A stretch of 64,000 nt of DNA, taken from positions 124,001 to 188,000 of the forward strand of contig NZ_MVHE01000003.1 of NCBI RefSeq assembly GCF_002086155.1. Direction: 5' to 3'. This DNA comes from Mycobacterium angelicum (GTDB lineage Bacteria; Actinomycetota; Actinomycetes; Mycobacteriales; Mycobacteriaceae). Below are positions 55,009 through 64,000 of the stretch, in pieces; position 1 is the first letter of the stretch, and every line of letters begins with the position of its first letter. Both the position numbers and the translations under genes were made by a program. The notes beneath the pieces are model-generated. The model worked only from the letters and a program-made list of their open reading frames with translations. It did no database searches and was not told the origin of the DNA.

Positions 55009-56169
55009 TCAGCCGACGCGCCGCAACGTGTCCGGGGTGAGATCTTTGCGCTTGGGGTATCCGTCGACGGCCATGATCAAGTCGGTTTCGGCGAGCAGCA
55101 TGCGCAGCACATGCACGATGCCGTCGACGCCGCCCAGGGCCAGGCTGTAGGCGTACGGCCGGCCGACGCCGACGGCGGTTGCGCCCAGCGCGAGCGCCTT
55201 GACGACGTCGGCGCCGCTGCGGATACCCGAGTCGAACAGCACCGGCAACCCGTCAGCGGCCTCGATCACGGCGGGCAGACAGTCCACCGCGGGCAAGCCG
55301 CCGTTGGCCTGCCGGCCGCCGTGGGTGGAGCAGTAGATGCCGTCGACACCGCCGTCCTTGGCGCGCCGGGCGTCGTCGGGATGGCAGATGCCCTTGAGGA
55401 TCAGCGGCAGGTCGGTCAACGACCGCAACCAGCCCAGGTCGTCCCAGGTCAACGGAGCTCCGAAGATTTGCGCCCAGCGCAGCGTGGCGCCCTGCGGGTC
55501 TTCCTCGGGCGGGCGCTGCAGGCTGGCCCGGAATACCGGGTCGCTGAAGTAGTTCGCGAGGCAATGGCCGCGCAGCTGGGGGAAGTTGGCGGTGCTCAAG
55601 TCGCGGGGCCGCCAGCCGGTGACCCAGGTGTCGAGAGTGACGACGATGCCTTTGTAGCCGGCGGCTTCGGCACGCTGGACCAGACTGGCCGCCACCTCAC
55701 GGTCGGTGGGGGTATACAGCTGGAAAAACCCTGGGGTGTCACCGAATTCGGCCGCGACGTCTTCCATGGGGTCCACGGTGAGCGTCGAGGCCACCATCGG
55801 GACGCCGGTGCGGGCGGCCGCGCGTGCGGTGGCCAGGTCGCCGTGGCCGTCCTGGGCGCACAGCCCGATCACTCCGATCGGCGCCATGAACAGCGGAGAG
55901 GGCAGCGTGAGGCCGAACATCTCGACGGTGAGGTCACGATCGGTGGCTCCGACGAGCATGCGCGGTATCAGGCCCCACCGATCGAAGGCATCCCGGTTGG
56001 CCCGCTGGGTGCGCTCGTCGCCGGCGCCGCCGGCGACGTAGGACCACACCGACGGCGGCAGGGCCATTTCGGCCTTGGCCTCCAATTCCGCGAACGCCAT
56101 CGGCAGCTGCGGCACTATCCCGGCCAGGCCCTGGAAGTAGATTTCGATCTGGTAGTCCCCGAACGCCAT
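55009..56169 (-). CDS. Lactate 2-monooxygenase-like FMN enzyme
   Basis: 386 residues from [13 protein letters not shown]-dependent alpha-hydroxy-acid oxidising enzyme. High overall similarity to the M. smegmatis lactate monooxygenase pattern: [22 protein letters not shown] in part, GPIGV-type [42 protein letters not shown] in part and [15 protein letters not shown]. The catalytic His (in HGGRQ) is kept but the usual SNHGGRQ is STHGGRQ. It lies between xerC and viuB, where Mtb has nothing extra. It would turn lactate to acetate or pyruvate; product not predictable. Confidence 0.88.
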   Translation of the reverse strand: MAFGDYQIEIYFQGLAGIVPQLPMAFAELEAKAEMALPPSVWSYVAGGAGDERTQRANRDAFDRWGLIPRMLVGATDRDLTVEMFGLTLPSPLFMAPIGVIGLCAQDGHGDLATARAAARTGVPMVASTLTVDPMEDVAAEFGDTPGFFQLYTPTDREVAASLVQRAEAAGYKGIVVTLDTWVTGWRPRDLSTANFPQLRGHCLANYFSDPVFRASLQRPPEEDPQGATLRWAQIFGAPLTWDDLGWLRSLTDLPLILKGICHPDDARRAKDGGVDGIYCSTHGGRQANGGLPAVDCLPAVIEAADGLPVLFDSGIRSGADVVKALALGATAVGVGRPYAYSLALGGVDGIVHVLRMLLAETDLIMAVDGYPKRKDLTPDTLRRVG

Positions 56170-56203
56170 GCGTCGAGAATGCCAGCCGCTGGCCGCGGTG
56201 GCG

Positions 56204-57055
56204 CTACTGAGGGCCGGCCTCCGCCTCCGCCAGCTCCTTCTTCCACTGCCTGAACGTCTCTTCGGTGCGCCCACGCCGCCAGTAGCCGGAGATCGACGAG
56301 GCCCATTTCGCTTCTACGCCACGCGTTTTGCGAATGTAGGGACGCAAATTGTGCATGACGGCCTGGGCCTCACCGTGGATGAAGACCTGGACCTGTCCCG
56401 GCAGCCACTGCGCGGTGGTCACCGCCTCGACCAGCGGCGCGTGGTCACCGGCGCGGTCCTCGGGTACCAGATCGGCCCGGCCGCCGCGGTATACCCAGTT
56501 CACTTCCACTGACTCCGGCGCGGTCAGGGCAATCTCGTCATCCGGCCCGGCGACTTCGATGAATGCCTTGCCGATTGCATTGGCCGGCAACGCTTCCAGC
56601 GCTGTGGCGATGGCGGGCAGGGCGGATTCATCGCCGGCCAGCAGATGCCAGTCAGCGGCCGGATCGGGGGCGTAGGCGCCGCTTGGGCCCATCAGGTAGA
56701 TCGGCTGGCCGGGTTGTGCCGCGGCGGCCCATTGGCCGGCGACGCCGTGATCGCCGTGCGTCACGATGTCCAGGGCGATCTGCCGGGCGGCCGGGTCGAC
56801 GCGGCGAACGGTGATGGTACGCACCGACGGCCGCTTCTGCGGAGGCAGGTCGGTAAAGCTGTCGATGGTCAACGGCCGGGGTAACGCGGCAACGTCGACA
56901 TCGTCGGCGACGAACACCAACTTGACGTAGGAATCGGTGAAGGCGCTGGGAGTGAAGCCATCGAAGCCCTCACCGCCAATCAGCACCCGCACCATATGTG
57001 GCGCCAGCTGTTGGGTACCGACGACTTCAAAGCTCTGCACGGGTCGACCCGCCAC
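56204..57055 (-). CDS. viuB: Siderophore-interacting / ferric-chelate reductase-like protein (ViuB)
   Basis: 283 residues from a GTG with GGAGGA upstream; equals Mtb Rv2895c. SIP family: FAD-binding [12 protein letters not shown] (as [10 protein letters not shown]), RTITVRRVD, then the NAD(P)H domain [17 protein letters not shown] and [14 protein letters not shown]. It is thought to release iron from mycobactin/exochelin chelates. C-terminus [13 protein letters not shown] is complete. The longer frame upstream is antisense of dprA. Confidence 0.94.
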   Translation of the reverse strand: MAGRPVQSFEVVGTQQLAPHMVRVLIGGEGFDGFTPSAFTDSYVKLVFVADDVDVAALPRPLTIDSFTDLPPQKRPSVRTITVRRVDPAARQIALDIVTHGDHGVAGQWAAAAQPGQPIYLMGPSGAYAPDPAADWHLLAGDESALPAIATALEALPANAIGKAFIEVAGPDDEIALTAPESVEVNWVYRGGRADLVPEDRAGDHAPLVEAVTTAQWLPGQVQVFIHGEAQAVMHNLRPYIRKTRGVEAKWASSISGYWRRGRTEETFRQWKKELAEAEAGPQ

Positions 57056-57089
57056 TTGTCCTCCTGTCTGATACCCAACCCGCAGTCGA

Positions 57090-58259
57090 CTATACGAGTC
57101 GCGGGGCTGGGCTCCTGGCCGAAGCCTTGCCGCGACCTGCACGCACGATCCGCCAACGACCGTCGCGACACTCTGCCAGCCCGCCAACTTCGAGGATCGC
57201 CAGCGGCCCCAGCACCTGGGCCGGCGGCAAGCCCGCGGCGACGGCGATCTCGTCGACGGTGACGGCGCCGCGGCCCGGCAACGCCTCGTACACCTGTCGT
57301 TCCGGCTCACCGAGCCCATCCAGCGGGGTGGCAGGTCGCGGCTCGTCGGGCGCCAGCTCACCGATGCGACCGACCAGCTCCACGATGTCGGCGGCGCGGG
57401 TGACCAGCTCCGCGCCGTTTCGCAGCAGCGCATGACACCCCGCCGACGCCGACGACGTCACCGGCCCGGGGACCGCGGCCACCACCCGGCCCAGTGCCCG
57501 CGCCCAGGCGGCCGTGTTCGCCGCGCCGCTGCGCAGCCCCGCTTCCACCACCACGGCTGCTCCCGCGACCGCGGCCACCAGACGGTTGCGGGTCAGGAAC
57601 CGGTACCGGGCCGGACGCACCCCCGGCGGGTATTCAGTGAACAGCAGCCCGTGCTGGGCGATGCGATGCAGCAGCGCCGAATGTCCGGATGGGTAGAAGA
57701 TGTCGAGCCCGCCGGCCAGGACCGCCGCGGTGACACCGTCGGAAGCGAGCGCCGCCCGATGCGCTGCGCCGTCGATGCCGTAGGCGCCGCCGGAGACGAT
57801 CGCGATGTCGCGCTCAACCAATCCCGCTGCCAGCTCGACCGTCATGTGCTCGCCGTAGGGCGTGGCGGCGCGGGTTCCGACCATGGCGACGGCGCGGTCG
57901 GCAACCTCATCCAGCCGTGCCGGGCCGAGTGCCCACAACACCATCGGCGGCCCGCCGCGCGGCCTGTCCCGCGCCGCGCAACCCGAGAATGCGGCGAACG
58001 CCAATCCCGGCCACTCGTCGTCGTCGGGTGTGATCAGTCGTCCGCCGCGACGGGCCAGCAGCTCGAGATCTGCTGCGGAATGGTCGATTTCGCGTTTGGC
58101 CTCGGTGTGCTGGGCCACCTCTTCATCGACCAGTCCGCGCCGGACCAGGTCGGCCGCCTCTTCCGGGCCTACGCGTCGCACCAGGGCGGCCAGAGGCGCG
58201 CAGGGCGGTTCGGCCACTCGGGACAGATAGGCCCAGGCGCGGGCTGCGGGATCGGTCAT
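57090..58259 (-). CDS. dprA: DNA processing protein DprA
   Basis: 389 residues. Rossmann-like DNA-binding core AMVGTRAATPYG, VSGGAYGIDGAAHRAAL, VLAGGLDIFYPSGH and TRNRLVAAVAGAAVVVEAG in part, plus a C-terminal winged helix (GAVTVDEIAVAAGLPPAQV). Loads RecA on single-stranded DNA during transformation in other bacteria. Start overlaps the comM-like gene by 4 bases; Rv2896c equivalent. The combination with comM is the normal mycobacterial order. Confidence 0.93.
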   Translation of the reverse strand: MTDPAARAWAYLSRVAEPPCAPLAALVRRVGPEEAADLVRRGLVDEEVAQHTEAKREIDHSAADLELLARRGGRLITPDDDEWPGLAFAAFSGCAARDRPRGGPPMVLWALGPARLDEVADRAVAMVGTRAATPYGEHMTVELAAGLVERDIAIVSGGAYGIDGAAHRAALASDGVTAAVLAGGLDIFYPSGHSALLHRIAQHGLLFTEYPPGVRPARYRFLTRNRLVAAVAGAAVVVEAGLRSGAANTAAWARALGRVVAAVPGPVTSSASAGCHALLRNGAELVTRAADIVELVGRIGELAPDEPRPATPLDGLGEPERQVYEALPGRGAVTVDEIAVAAGLPPAQVLGPLAILEVGGLAECRDGRWRIVRAGRGKASARSPAPRLV

Positions 58260-59767
58260 CGCTGTGCTCCTCCTTGCCGGAAACTCAACGCGGTGGCGAC
58301 TTCCTCGATGCCGGGCGAAGTTCGGCCGGCCAAATCAGCCAGACTCCACGCGACGCGCAGCGTGCGGTCCACGCCGCGGATGCTCAGCAGACCGCTGTCC
58401 AACGCCTTGCCCAACGGGTCCATCGCCGCCTTGCCGGGACGGAACTTGCGGCGCAGCAATGGCCCGCTGACTTCGGCGTTGGTAGAGAAACCGTGCGCTC
58501 GCCACCGCTGGGCGGCCGACTCTCGCGCCGTCGCAACCCGTCGGCGCACCTGCACCGTCGACTCGCCATCCGCGGGCGAAAACGCACCGGCCCGCACCGG
58601 ATGCATCTGCACCCGCAGATCCACCCGGTCCAGCAACGGGCCGGACAGCTTGCCGAGGTAGCGTCGCTTCGCCGCGGCCGCACAGATGCAGTCCTGAGGA
58701 ACCGTCGGTGCGCACGGACACGGGTTGGCCGCCATGATCAGCTGGAAACGCGCGGGATAGCGGGCCACGCCGTCGCGGCGGGCCAGGCGAATTTCACCGT
58801 CCTCCAACGGTGTTCGCAGCGCTTCCAGCGCGCTCAGACTGATCTCGGCGCACTCGTCCAAGAACAGCACTCCGCGATGCGCGCGGCTGACCGCACCCGG
58901 GCGCGCCATGCCCGAGCCGCCGCCGACCAACGCCGCAACGGTGGAACTGTGGTGCGGCGCCACGAATGGCGGCCGGGTGATCAACGGCGTGTGTCCGGAC
59001 AGCAGGCCGGCCACCGAATGGATCGCGGTGACCTCCAGCGACTCGCTCTCGGTCAGCGGCGGCAACAATCCCGGAAGACGTTGCGCCAGCATGGTTTTGC
59101 CGACGCCCGGCGGACCGGTCATCATGAGGTGATGCGCCCCGGCCGCGGCCACCTCGACGGCGAACCGGGCCTGCGATTGCCCCACCACGTCGGCCAGATC
59201 CACCGTCGCCTCGTCGGCGGGGGTTGTCGCGGCGATCCGGTCGTTGAGGCCGGCCGACCCGCTGAGCCAGCTCTGCAGTTGCTTCAAGGTGCGAACTCCC
59301 CACACCTCGATGCCGTCGACCAGACTGGCCTCGGCCAGATTATCGGCCGGAACAACGACGGCCGGCCAGCCGTCGCGTTTAGCGGCCAGCACGGCGGGCA
59401 GCACCCCGCGCACCGGCCGGACCCGTCCGTCCAGCGACAACTCCCCCAGCAGCACCGTCTTTTCCAGCCGGTGCCACGGCTTCTTCCGCTGCGCCGAAAG
59501 CACCGCCGCGGCCAGCGCAATGTCGTAGACCGATCCCATTTTCGGCAGCGTCGCCGGCGACAGTGCGAGGGTGAGCCGCGCCATCGGCCACGGGTTGCCG
59601 CAATTGGTGACCGCCGCCCGGACCCGGTCGCGGGACTCCTGCAACGCGGCATCGGGTAGTCCGACCAGATGAACGCCCGGGAGCCCGGAGGTGATGTCGG
59701 CCTCGATTTCGACTGTCTCGCCGTCCAATCCGCGCACCGCGACCGAGAACGCGCGTCCCAGCGCCAT
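58256..59767 (-). CDS. Mg-chelatase-like AAA+ ATPase, ComM/YifB family
   Basis: 503 residues, equal to Rv2897c. Start is the ATG in the TGATG overlap with the UPF0102 gene. Lon-like N-terminal domain (FSVAVRGLDGE, LPGVHLVGLPD), AAA+ core with Walker A GPPGVGKTMLAQRL and Walker B GVLFLDECAEIS, sensor NPCPCA with Cys for a possible zinc (CPCAPT, DCICAAA). ComM is a branch-migration helicase in transformation. Confidence 0.94.
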   Translation of the reverse strand: MALGRAFSVAVRGLDGETVEIEADITSGLPGVHLVGLPDAALQESRDRVRAAVTNCGNPWPMARLTLALSPATLPKMGSVYDIALAAAVLSAQRKKPWHRLEKTVLLGELSLDGRVRPVRGVLPAVLAAKRDGWPAVVVPADNLAEASLVDGIEVWGVRTLKQLQSWLSGSAGLNDRIAATTPADEATVDLADVVGQSQARFAVEVAAAGAHHLMMTGPPGVGKTMLAQRLPGLLPPLTESESLEVTAIHSVAGLLSGHTPLITRPPFVAPHHSSTVAALVGGGSGMARPGAVSRAHRGVLFLDECAEISLSALEALRTPLEDGEIRLARRDGVARYPARFQLIMAANPCPCAPTVPQDCICAAAAKRRYLGKLSGPLLDRVDLRVQMHPVRAGAFSPADGESTVQVRRRVATARESAAQRWRAHGFSTNAEVSGPLLRRKFRPGKAAMDPLGKALDSGLLSIRGVDRTLRVAWSLADLAGRTSPGIEEVATALSFRQGGAQR

Positions 59768-60144
59768 CAGCCGACGCCCTGCAGATGCATGATCTCCGGG
59801 GTGCGGCGCCGACCGATTCGCACTCCGACCACGTCGATGCGGACCGCCGCCCAGCGCTGGTCCTGCCCTGCCAGCCACAACCCGGCCAGCCGGCGCAGCC
59901 GTCGCACCTTTCGGTCGGTCACCGCGTGCGCCAGCCCGCCGTAGCCGTCGCCGGTTCGGGTCTTGACCTCCACGAACACCACCGTGGCGGTGGCCGGGTT
60001 GCAGGCGATCACATCCAGTTCGCCATAGCGGCAGCGCCAGTTGCGGTGCAAGATCCGCAACCCCATCCCGGTCAGATGGTCCACCGCAAGCGCCTCGCCC
60101 AAAGCCCCCAGCTGGATCCGGGTCATCGTCTTCAAGGTCGTCAT
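59767..60144 (-). CDS. UPF0102 endonuclease-like protein (YraN family)
   Basis: 125 residues. The nuclease-like motif is conserved: ALGEALAVDHL, CRYGELDVIA (Glu, Asp) and FVEVKTRTGDGYGGLA (Glu-x-Lys). Rv2898c equivalent. Start is the ATG reading MTTLKTMTR; a second ATG at residue 7 is also possible. Overlaps comM-like by 1 base. Confidence 0.92.
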   Translation of the reverse strand: MTTLKTMTRIQLGALGEALAVDHLTGMGLRILHRNWRCRYGELDVIACNPATATVVFVEVKTRTGDGYGGLAHAVTDRKVRRLRRLAGLWLAGQDQRWAAVRIDVVGVRIGRRRTPEIMHLQGVG

Positions 60145-60252
60145 GCAGCCAGGTTGCACGCCGGACCCGACAACACCGTCCCGCCCGGACCTTTTTGCGA
60201 CCGTCACGGCGACACTTGTCCACAGTCGCGGGTTTATCCCCAAGCCCGAATC

Positions 60253-60336
60253 GAATGTGCGCCCACGGCTTTGAGAGTGCACTCAGGGCGTCACCGCGGC
60301 GATTCCGCCGCCGTGGATACACACTCGAAGACGCTA
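60253..60336 (+). repeat. Short intergenic repeat region upstream of fdhD
   Basis: GAATGTGCGCCCACGGC at 60253, GAGTGCACTCAGGGCGTC at 60275-60292 and ACACTCGAAG at 60321-60330. Similar half-sites lie at 53978-54062. An imperfect GC hairpin lies between. It is in the gap between the UPF0102 start and the fdhD stop. Confidence 0.5.
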
Positions 60337-61154
60337 AGTGATCCGGTCGGCCCCCGTGTAGACGTTCATCGAGTCCTCTCGCAGGAAAGCCACCAATGTC
60401 ATCCCGGACTCATCGGCCAGCGAAACGGCCAGCGACGACGGCGCGGACACCGCGGCCAGCACCGGAATACCGGCCAACAACGCCTTCTGGGTCAACTCGA
60501 ACGACGCGCGGCCGCTGACCAGAAGCACCGCGGCCCCCAGCGGTATCCGGTCATGCTCCAGCGCCCATCCGATCACCTTGTCCACGGCGTTATGCCGGCC
60601 GATGTCCTCGCGCACGGCCAGCATCGCGCCGTCGACACCGAACAGCGCCGCGGCGTGCAGCCCGCCGGTGCTGGCGAAAACCTTTTGCGCACTGCGCAAT
60701 TGGTCTGGCATGGCTTTCAGCGTGGCGGCACTGACGGTAGCGGGATCATCGGCGGGTGAGAACCGGCTGATCAGGCGCACCGCCTCCAGCGACGCCTTGC
60801 CACAGACCCCGCACGATGACGTGGTGTAGAAGTTGCGGGTCACATCGAGATCTGGCAGGTCGACTCCGGCAGCCAGCGTGATGTCGAGAACGTTGTAGGT
60901 GTTGGCGCCGTCCTCGCCGCGCCCGTCGCAATAGCGCGCGGTCAGCACGTCCTCGCGGCGCGCGATAACCCCTTCGGTCAGCAGAAAGCCTTGTGCCAGT
61001 TCGATATCGGAGCCCGGCGTGCGCATCGTCACGGTGATCGGCGTCCCGTTGAGGCGGATCTCCAGCGGCTCCTCAACGGCCAGCGTTTCCGCCCGGGTGA
61101 CCGCTTGATCGGCGCTGAGATGCTTTACTCGCCGGCGCGCCGTTACGTGCCCCA

Positions 61155-61155
<1 letters not shown>
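60334..61155 (-). CDS. fdhD: Formate dehydrogenase accessory sulfurtransferase FdhD
   Basis: 273 residues from GTG 61155, which shares one base with the fdhF stop. FdhD transfers sulfur from IscS to bis-MGD cofactor. The CxxC pair is in [30 protein letters not shown] in part gives the conserved DxGRHNxxDK. Rv2899c equivalent. The operon with fdhF is standard. Confidence 0.95.
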
Positions 61156-63485
<2,330 letters not shown>

Positions 63486-63510
63486 GGCCTCAAGGTACCG
63501 CGATTGGCCC

Positions 63511-64000
63511 CTACACTGCAGCGGCCAGCGACGCCAACGTCTCCGCTGAGGAATGTGTCGGGTGCCAGCCGAGCTCCCGTTGCGCCTTGCTGGTGTCCAT
63601 CACGACCGATGTCCGCGCGGCGTGCAGCCATTCCACCGCCGACGGCAGGAAGGGCAGCCGGGAGATCGCCGCGGACGCCGCCGACACAGCGGCGCCGGGG
63701 ACGCGCACCGGCCGGCCACCCAACGCTCTTGCGACGTCGGTGACCGTCACCTCACCATCACCGGCGATGTTGTACACGCCCGGCGGTGCCGGTGCCGTCG
63801 CGGCCAGCGCAATGGCGCTCGCAACATCGTCGTGGTGCACCAGCTGCATCGGAAAGCCCGGATCAGGCACCACCGGCTTCAACATGGGCACCGCCCTGGC
63901 CACCGCGCGGATCGGGGCCGGCAGCTGCTTCCACGGCATCGCGTCGGACAGCGCGTGCGCCTCGGGTCCGGCGACGATGCACGGCCGCAACACGAAGACC
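63511..64000 (-). CDS. NAD-dependent epimerase/dehydratase, C-terminal part (partial)
   Basis: The gene enters from beyond the right edge; 163 codons to the stop are visible. VFVLRPCIVAGPE is the substrate-binding strand of extended SDRs, then FPMQLVHHDDVASAIALA, PPGVYNIAGDGEVTVTDVARALG in part and QRELGWHP. The N-terminal NAD-binding part with GxxGxxG is outside the window. Starts after the fdhF promoter region, same strand. Confidence 0.85.
   Translation of the reverse strand, partial: VFVLRPCIVAGPEAHALSDAMPWKQLPAPIRAVARAVPMLKPVVPDPGFPMQLVHHDDVASAIALAATAPAPPGVYNIAGDGEVTVTDVARALGGRPVRVPGAAVSAASAAISRLPFLPSAVEWLHAARTSVVMDTSKAQRELGWHPTHSSAETLASLAAAV

Noticed and set aside
53980..56253. Long open frame (about 757 codons) on the plus strand
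   Set aside because: Opposes xerC and the lactate-monooxygenase-like gene, both full families; high GC opens antisense frames in mycobacteria.
57432..59659. Two long plus-strand frames opposite dprA and the comM-like gene
   Set aside because: Antisense of conserved genes with intact motifs.

Overview
The window is GC-rich chromosomal DNA from a Mycobacterium, most likely a slow-growing non-tuberculous species. The basis is a PPE-family gene, the antigen set mpt83/dipZ/mpt70/mpt53, a 13E12-type HNH protein, and a backbone whose gene order follows, as I remember it, the M. tuberculosis (Mtb) stretch from Rv2857c to Rv2900c. I cannot name the species from sequence alone.

Layout. (1) Positions 1-7352, plus strand: a compact, mostly overlapping [NiFe]-hydrogenase maturation operon (maturation protease tail, hypC, hypF, a SIS-HypC fusion, a GmhA-like SIS protein, hypE, a second hypC, hypD, a DUF6390 protein), followed by a phosphodiesterase-like gene and a PPE gene. 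(2) 10058-17899, minus: a likely amine or polyamine use operon (SDR, aldehyde dehydrogenase, class I amidotransferase, glutamine-synthetase-like GlnA4), a hydrolase-like protein, cobQ, mapB and a DUF1707 protein. (3) 17989-24544, minus: penicillin-binding lipoprotein, GNAT protein, ispG, rip1, dxr. (4) 24561-30976: the SigK-type antigen and redox locus (mpt83, dipZ, mpt70, then ccdA-like and mpt53 on the other strand), with an extra DUF4097/ribbon-helix-helix pair. (5) 31106-35504: rlmN, cdsA, frr, pyrH and a GlnR-like regulator. (6) 35510-50003: an accessory block of about 14.5 kb between the Rv2884-like gene and amiC, where Mtb has IS1539. It holds an acyltransferase, an MPT63-like protein, a decayed GAF-ANTAR gene, a group 1h high-affinity hydrogenase operon (hhySL with hemerythrin, NifU-like, DUF5947 and two small proteins), a 13E12 protein and an Mbh/Mrp-like antiporter operon. 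(7) 50110-64000: amiC, tsf, rpsB, an M23 peptidase, xerC, a lactate-monooxygenase-like gene, viuB-like, dprA, comM-like, a UPF0102 protein, fdhD, a YdeP-type fdhF, and the edge of an epimerase gene.

How it works together. The hydrogenase small subunit has Cys-x-x-Asp in place of the usual Cys-x-x-Cys at the proximal cluster and no Tat signal. This is the hallmark of the oxygen-tolerant group 1h enzymes that oxidise trace or atmospheric H2. Its maturation factors lie about 33 kb away, across a block of conserved core genes. The maturation operon holds three HypC-type modules and two SIS-domain proteins, one of them fused to a HypC-like domain. Next to the structural operon is a seven-gene cation/proton antiporter module in Mbh gene order without the large ND5-like MrpA subunit, headed by a 33-codon small frame with a strong ribosome-binding site.

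Three promoter-like sites with the same 15-base spacer precede mpt83, dipZ and mpt70. The first two tandem copies match the SigK pattern well; the dipZ site is degenerate and would give a near-leaderless mRNA. No rRNA, tRNA, CRISPR array or complete insertion sequence was seen.
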